Shown here in pieces: positions 1 to 4,168 of a DNA stretch of 7,259 nt. Each line of letters opens with the position of its first letter. Positions within the stretch are counted from its first letter, which is position 1. This DNA is from an uncultured Oscillospiraceae bacterium (GTDB lineage: Bacteria > Bacillota_A > Clostridia > Oscillospirales > Oscillospiraceae), in assembly GCA_934635515.1 (NCBI GenBank), contig CAKTZK010000073.1:1-7259 (forward strand), given 5' to 3'. The position numbers and the translations under genes were made by a program. The notes beneath the pieces are model-generated. The model made no database searches and had not been told where the DNA came from. It saw nothing but the letters and a program-made list of their open reading frames with translations.

Positions 1-265
1 GGGCGGAGGCGTCGACCCCCTTCTCCTTGTCGGCGAAGGCGGCCTGCTGGCCGAGCACGGACACGTAATCCTGGCCGTTGACGGTGACCTTGACGTCCTC
101 GGGTTTCACCACGCCGTCGAACTCGACCTTGAAGTCGAACCGCGAGCCCGCGAGGATCGTCGCCCGGTCGAGCGGGTACACGGTTTGCGCCAGCGCCGGC
201 CCCGGCAGGGCAGCCCCGAGCAGGGTGGTGGCCAGGAGGGCCTGAACCAGGGCGGTCCGTCGCAT
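1..265 (-). CDS. N-terminus of a secreted alkaline phosphatase (partial, alphaproteobacterial type)
   Basis: An open frame starts at the ATG whose complement is 263-265 and runs off the left edge, giving 88 residues with no stop. A GAGG lies about 6 bases before the start. The first 26 residues form a clear Sec signal peptide: two Arg, a Leu/Ala-rich core, then PALA before QT as the likely cleavage site. The mature part (QTVYPLDRATILAGSRFD, then a segment containing KVTVNGQDY) resembles, from memory, the N-terminal domain of periplasmic alkaline phosphatases of Methylobacterium and relatives, which release phosphate from organic esters. The catalytic domain lies outside the window. A Pho box upstream independently fits a phosphate-starvation gene. 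GC content and codon use (almost all codons end in G or C) differ sharply from the AT-rich leader that follows, so this piece probably does not belong to the same genome as the rest. The family call is from remembered similarity; the signal peptide and frame are read directly. Confidence 0.6.
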   Translation of the reverse strand, partial: MRRTALVQALLATTLLGAALPGPALAQTVYPLDRATILAGSRFDFKVEFDGVVKPEDVKVTVNGQDYVSVLGQQAAFADKEKGVDASA

Positions 266-325
266 GTGAGCCTCGTGAACGATCGCGAGCCGGTATCGGG
301 CTCGGGCTGGACGTAGCGAGGCTGC

Positions 326-343
326 ATGACAGGTGCATGACCC
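326..343 (-). promoter_or_regulatory. Pho box (PhoB binding site) upstream of the phosphatase gene
   Basis: On the minus strand the site reads GGGTCAT-GCAC-CTGTCAT: two 7-base direct repeats with a 4-base spacer, the exact layout of the PhoB consensus. The second repeat matches CTGTCAT perfectly and the first differs at two bases. It ends 60 bases before the phosphatase ATG. About 10 bases downstream of it, CTACGT (316-311) could serve as a weak -10, which is the usual placement in PhoB-activated promoters where the box replaces the -35. Binding itself is inferred. Confidence 0.6.
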
Positions 344-372
344 CGCCTTTGAGGGCTACTGCCACTGCATGC
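344..372. other. Likely junction between unrelated DNA segments
   Basis: Left of this interval the DNA is uniformly GC-rich and explained by an alphaproteobacterial phosphatase promoter. Right of it (373-406) it becomes almost pure A/T with a Firmicute ribosome binding site. No insertion-sequence end, integrase site or long repeat is visible at the change. The exact break point cannot be placed; a GCATGC palindrome at 367-372 lies at the boundary. A possible -10 (TATTAT, 375-380) follows, but no -35 is found at the right distance, as expected if the native promoter was cut off by the join. Confidence 0.55.
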
Positions 373-393
373 TTTATTATAAAGAAAAATAAA

Positions 394-400
394 AAGGAGA
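394..400 (+). promoter_or_regulatory. Ribosome binding site that sets the lipoprotein start at 407
   Basis: AAGGAGA lies 6 bases before the ATG at 407-409 in an A-rich leader. It is a near-perfect Shine-Dalgarno at ideal spacing, whereas the internal ATG at 444 has none and would drop the signal peptide's Lys residues. This marks 407 as the real start although the frame from 407 is out of phase with the gene body. Confidence 0.85.
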
Positions 401-406
401 ATTGAC

Positions 407-1475
407 ATGAAAAAAGTTTGCTTCTATTCTGCTTGCCGCTGTCATGGTGCTGTGCGTTACAGGATGCAGCCTGTTCAGCAAGGGCGACAGCGTCAAGCTG
501 GGCGACTATGAGCACAAGGATCCCAGCGGCGTGAGCTATGACACCCGCACGGTCCTGAAGAACGAGGACTTCGGCGCGGACCTGGCCGAATACGCCAGCA
601 GCGATGCCTATCCCGACACCATGCTGTATGACGAGAGCGGCAACCCCATCGGCATGTACGACTATGACGCGGCCACCGGCCTTGCCAAGGGCTGGACCAG
701 CCTCACCGACGGCACCTACACCGCCTTTGAAGCGGGCAAAGAGGTGGACCTGGGCAAGCTGGATGAGAGCAAGATGATCACCATCCCGGGGGATGTGACG
801 GCGTACTTTGTGGTTTACGCCAAGGGCGGCGAGCCCATTGAATCCGACGGCTACCTGATGCTCAGCGACGCCTCCGCCAAGGATACCGTTCTGTCCGCTA
901 TGACGGCTGTTTACGGCCTGACATACACCGCCGAGAGCGACACCGTGCTGAAGCTGGTTTCGGATAAGACCGCTATCGCGGCCGCCATGGCCAATGCCGG
1001 CCTTACCGACGCCGTTACCGCAGAGGGTTACATCAGCTTCCTGCAGGACAGCTTCGGCGTGCGGGAGGACATGGGCGTGAATCCCTACAAGCCCTATGAC
1101 GGACACCAGGATCCCACCGACATCGAGTATGACCAGAAGGTGGTACTGACCGGCAGCGGCCAGGCCGCCGTTACGGGGGATCTGGTGGACTGCGTGGCCT
1201 CCCAGACGGATTACCTCTACGGAAAGGACGGCGACATGGTTGCCTCCTATATGTATATCGAGGGCAAGGACAAGGCCTCCATGGACAAGATCGCGGAGAT
1301 GTACAACACCGCTGAGCGGGTGTCCGACACCGTGATCCTCATTGCCTACACCGGCGACGCGATGTCCTCCGTGCTTGACTCGTACATGGGCTACAACGTC
1401 ATCAAGGACCACTCCGTGGCCGAGTATACCCGCATGATCGAGGAGACCTTCTTCTCGGTGGTCTACGAAGGGTAA
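407..1475 (+). CDS. Secreted lipoprotein of unknown function, signal peptide frameshifted
   Basis: Translation should begin at 407, but as written the frame from 407 is out of phase with the long frame that runs from 444 (343 codons) to the TAA at 1473-1475. Removing one A from the A6 run at 410-415 joins them. The repaired 355-residue protein starts MKKFASILLAAVMVLCVTGC: two Lys, a hydrophobic core and a VTGC lipobox with Cys20 as the lipidated residue, so the protein should be anchored outside the membrane. The mature part is acidic, rich in Asp, Tyr, Ala and Gly, with no motif I recognise. Two stretches about 196 residues apart resemble each other (YEHKDPSGVSYDTRTVL at nt 507-557, YDGHQDPTDIEYDQKVVL at nt 1095-1148), suggesting two copies of one domain. 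A terminator follows directly, so it may be transcribed apart from the ABC genes. Role unknown; an accessory or substrate-binding part for the neighbouring exporter is possible but unsupported by motif. Confidence 0.8.
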
Positions 1476-1487
1476 GCCGCAGCTTAG

Positions 1488-1521
1488 GGCGGATGCCGCA
1501 AACAACGGCATCCGCCTTTTT
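1488..1521 (+). terminator. Rho-independent terminator after the lipoprotein gene
   Basis: A perfect 11-bp stem, GGCGGATGCCG (1488-1498) with CGGCATCCGCC (1506-1516), encloses a 7-base loop and is followed by five T (1517-1521). It sits 12 bases after the lipoprotein stop and 15 bases before the next start codon, so transcription of the ABC genes requires read-through or a promoter inside the lipoprotein gene. No promoter fits in the remaining 15 bases. Confidence 0.88.
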
Positions 1522-1536
1522 CAATAAGAGTTAACT

Positions 1537-2454
1537 ATGGAACAGAGAAACGAAAAAAATTCGGGCACCACGTGGAAGGCGCTGTTTTCAACGCTTGGCA
1601 AGCTTCGGCTGCCGTGGCTGTGGGTGCTGGCGGCGCTGCTGAAGATCAACCGCTATCACAGCGTGCTGGCCCTGTCCTGCTTTGCCATGCTGCCGCTAAA
1701 ATACATCTATGTGCTGATCATGGGCAAAAAGGTGCAGACGGCCACCACCCGCTCCTACGACCGCATCGGTGAGCTGACCAGCTTCCTGGCCGACCGCATC
1801 AGCCACCTGCCGCTGATAAAGACCTATACCAACGAGCAAAGCGAAAACGAAAAGGGCCGCCAGGCCGCAAACGGGCTGCCGAAGGCCAATATGCGCCTGG
1901 TGCGGCTGGACAATATCTCTGCCGGTATCGCGGCCTTCTTGGATATTTTGCAGAAATTCATTGTAGTGGTGGTGGCGGTGATCCTCCTGCACCGCAAGGA
2001 GATCGACATTGCCATGTGGCTGGCCTTCTTCCTGTTTGCGCAGAATCTGTTCCCCACCATGGACGCCGTGTTTGAGTACTGGGTCAGGATCAAGGCCATC
2101 AAGGGCTCCTTCGAGCGGGCCAGCGGCATCATGAACGGCGAGGACAAGCCATCCGGCACCGCCGCATCTCCCGAAAACGGTGAGGTGCGCTTTGAAAATG
2201 TGACCTTTACCTATCCAGGCACCGACGCCCCGGCGCTGAAAAACGCCTCCTTTACCGTGCCCGACGGCAGCATGGTGGCTATCGTAGGCATGTGCGGCAG
2301 CGGCAAGACCACCTCCGTCAGCCTGCTGGAGCGCTTCTATGGGCCCGACGAGGGCAGGATCCTTGTGGGCGACGGCAGCCCTGAGAAGCTGCTGGAGACC
2401 TGCCCCACCCACCGCATGATGGTAGAGAACGCATCCAAGGAGGCGGAAATATGA
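1537..2454 (+). CDS. ABC exporter half-transporter, internally deleted (first of a pair)
   Basis: The frame encodes 305 residues, about half the ~580 usual for a fused membrane-plus-ATPase exporter subunit. The start ATG has a weak AAGAG 6 bases upstream. In order it has the beginning of TM1 (LPWLWVLAAL, residues 25-34), the TM4 region and its cytoplasmic extension (about 40-110, including GKK at 63-65 and PLIKTYTNE at 92-100), TM5-TM6 (about 128-180), and the start of the nucleotide-binding domain: the A-loop strand VTFTYPG (222-228) and Walker A GMCGSGKTT (251-259). The frame then passes from PDEGRIL (270-276) straight to VGDGSPEKLLE, the typical C-terminal tail. Aligned to the partner encoded next, about 121 residues are missing in TM1-TM3 and about 155 in the ATPase domain (Q-loop, signature, Walker B, D-loop, switch His). 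Adding these back gives about 581. Known family: heterodimeric exporters of peptides, drugs or lipids. As written it cannot form a complete ATPase half, so it is probably a pseudogene or an assembly artefact. Codon use and the overlap with the next gene look normal. Confidence 0.8.
   Translation: MEQRNEKNSGTTWKALFSTLGKLRLPWLWVLAALLKINRYHSVLALSCFAMLPLKYIYVLIMGKKVQTATTRSYDRIGELTSFLADRISHLPLIKTYTNEQSENEKGRQAANGLPKANMRLVRLDNISAGIAAFLDILQKFIVVVVAVILLHRKEIDIAMWLAFFLFAQNLFPTMDAVFEYWVRIKAIKGSFERASGIMNGEDKPSGTAASPENGEVRFENVTFTYPGTDAPALKNASFTVPDGSMVAIVGMCGSGKTTSVSLLERFYGPDEGRILVGDGSPEKLLETCPTHRMMVENASKEAEI
2437..2443 (+). promoter_or_regulatory. Ribosome binding site for the second ABC gene
   Basis: AAGGAGG, a perfect Shine-Dalgarno, lies 7 bases before the ATG at 2451 and inside the end of the first ABC gene. 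With the ATGA overlap of stop and start (2451-2454) it indicates tight translational coupling of the two subunits. Confidence 0.8.
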
Positions 2455-4150
2455 AAAAGATATCCAAACATTTCAGCGTCCTCAAGGGCGTTAAGCTGCC
2501 GTGGCTTGTGATCGCCCTCAGCGTTCTGTTTTCTGTTGTGTCTATGAGCGCGGAGCTTACCAGCGCCCAGCTGACGGCCAGCGTCATCGACACCAGCCAG
2601 ACGGCTATCGACTCCCGGGTACTTCTGCGCTACATCTCCGTGACCGCAGCGGCAGCGGTGCTGACCATTGCGGGAAACTACTTTACCCGCCGGATGGAGG
2701 AGACCATCAACCTGCGGGTGCGCTGCAGGATCTGGGAAAAGATCATGCACCTGCCCTCCCGGTATTACGACGAGGACAACGGCAACGAGCTGGTGAGCCG
2801 TATCACCTCCGATGCCCAGTCCCCCTCGTCGCTGTTTTCCATGGCGGTGTCCTTTGTGGTGTGCGTGGTCACGGCGGTGCAGGGCTTTATAAAGCTCTAT
2901 GACTACAACACCATGCTTGCAAACTACTCCCTGCTCATCATCCCCCTGACGCTGCTGGTCTGCTTTATCTACGGCAAGGTCATGTATAAGCTGGGCATTT
3001 ACAGCACCGTCACCATGGCCGGGAGCCTGGGGTATCTGGCCGAGCGCGTGCGCAACTTCCGCCTTATTAAGAGCGCCGCCGCCGAGCAGCTGGAGAGCGC
3101 CAAGGGCAACGCCACCTTCAAGCGGATGTATAAGGCGGAGTTTCTCAACTGGCTCATGATCGCCACCCATCAGCTGGCCTCCAGCCTGTTTTCCATCCTG
3201 TTTATCTTTGTCATCTTCGTCATCGGCGGCAGGCTGGTGCACACAGGAGAGCTGACCATCGGAGACCTGACGGCCTTTTACATGATCACCGGCATCGTCG
3301 GCCTGCAGCTCATGCAGTTTTTTATGAATGTGGGCTCTGTGTCCGGTATCTTCGGCACCATGCAGAAGATCAACAGCATCGCTGACGCTCAGCCCGAGGC
3401 GGAGAGCGGCCGTCCCGTTCCCGAGCTGTGCGCGGACATCAAGCTTGAAAATGTGAGCTTTTCCTATCATGAGGGGCGGGAGGTGCTGAAAAATGTATCG
3501 CTGACCATCCCCATGGGCAAGGTGACGGCCATTGTAGGCGGCAACGGCGCCGGGAAGAACACGGTGTTTAAGCTTCTTGTGCGGCTGTATGAGCCGTCGG
3601 CGGGCACCATTCGATTCGGTGAGGACAATATCGTGGACTACGACCTGATCAGCTGGCGGGACCGCTTTGCCTATGTGTTCCAGAAGGATCCCCTCATCGG
3701 CGGCACCGTCCGGGAGAACATGACCTACGGACTGGATCGGGAGGTCACCGAGGAGGAGCTGATCGAAGCAGCAAAAAAGCCAACTGCTATGACTTCACTA
3801 TGGAAAAGCCCGGAGGCTTTGACGAGGATGTGGGCCTGGGCGGCTCCAATTTCTCCGGCGGCCAGGCCCAGTGCATCTCCATTGCCCGGGCCATGCTGCG
3901 GGGGGCAGACTTCCTGCTCCTGGACGAGGCCACCAGCAATCTGGATGTGACCAGCGAGGCCCTGGTGACGGACGCCTTGAATAAGCTCATGGAAAACCGC
4001 ACCACCATTATGATCGCCCACAGCTATGCCGCCACCAAGAACGCCCATAACGTCATTGTTATGTGCGACGGCACCGTGGAGGCTCAGGGCACCCCGGCGG
4101 AGCTGGAGGAGACCAATGAATACTACAAACTTTTCAGCAGGACCCTATGA
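2451..4150 (+). CDS. ABC exporter half-transporter (second of a pair), with a -1 frame shift
   Basis: The first frame (2451-3950) would give 499 residues with an unrelated tail. A -1 shift at 3773-3779 continues in the frame that ends at the TGA 4148-4150, giving about 566 residues, the normal size. Domains of the joined protein: six-helix exporter membrane domain (helices near 16-32, 58-76, 130-149, 155-177, 241-260, 275-295; RLIKSAAAEQ at 204-213), then the ATPase domain with A-loop strand VSFSYHEG (335-342), Walker A GGNGAGKNT (363-371), Q-loop Gln411, signature FSGGQ (468-472), Walker B FLLLDE (488-493), D-loop SNLD (496-499) and switch His524. Two points are odd: the frame break just before the signature, and Asn370 where Walker A needs Ser or Thr to hold magnesium. 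It overlaps the first ABC gene by ATGA and lies 18 bases before the peptidase gene, so the pair should form a heterodimeric exporter. Substrate cannot be told from sequence. Confidence 0.88.
3773..3779 (+). other. A AAA AAG heptamer at the frame break in the ABC gene
   Basis: In the upstream frame the codons read GCA AAA AAG, so the heptamer A AAA AAG is in exactly the phase used by the -1 slippery site of E. coli dnaX. Slipping back one base here gives the correct downstream frame (KKANCYDF). An AGGAGG (3751-3756) lies 16 bases upstream, and a small hairpin AAAGCC-CGGA-GGCTTT (3805-3820) begins 25 bases downstream, farther than usual for a stimulator. A lost A in a 7-A run would produce the same sequence and is the simpler explanation. 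Confidence 0.4.
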
Positions 4151-4168
4151 CAGAAGCGAGGTACTACG

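Noticed and set aside
375..383. -10 promoter box (TATTAT or TATAAA) for the lipoprotein gene
   Set aside because: The match lies in an A/T-rich leader where such hexamers arise easily, and no -35 is found 16-18 bases upstream, where the sequence may be foreign.
106..408. A 100-codon minus-strand frame spanning the left junction
   Set aside because: Its product is Arg/Ser/Pro-rich and out of phase with the signal-peptide frame that starts at 265. It also crosses the presumed join between two unrelated DNAs.
444..446. ATG at 444 as the true start of the lipoprotein
   Set aside because: No Shine-Dalgarno precedes it and the resulting protein would lack the positively charged start of the signal peptide; the site at 407 has both once one A is removed.
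1696..2412. A 238-codon minus-strand frame opposite the first ABC gene
   Set aside because: Same shadow composition, no ribosome binding site, and the plus strand encodes Walker A and transporter helices.
2337..3470. A 377-codon minus-strand frame opposite the ABC genes
   Set aside because: Low-complexity Gly/His/Gln/Asp-rich product typical of antisense shadow frames; the plus strand has clear ABC exporter motifs throughout.
3800..4150. A separate 116-residue gene starting at 3800
   Set aside because: It begins in the middle of an ATPase domain and carries the signature, Walker B and switch His missing from the frame just upstream; it is the second part of the frameshifted ABC gene.
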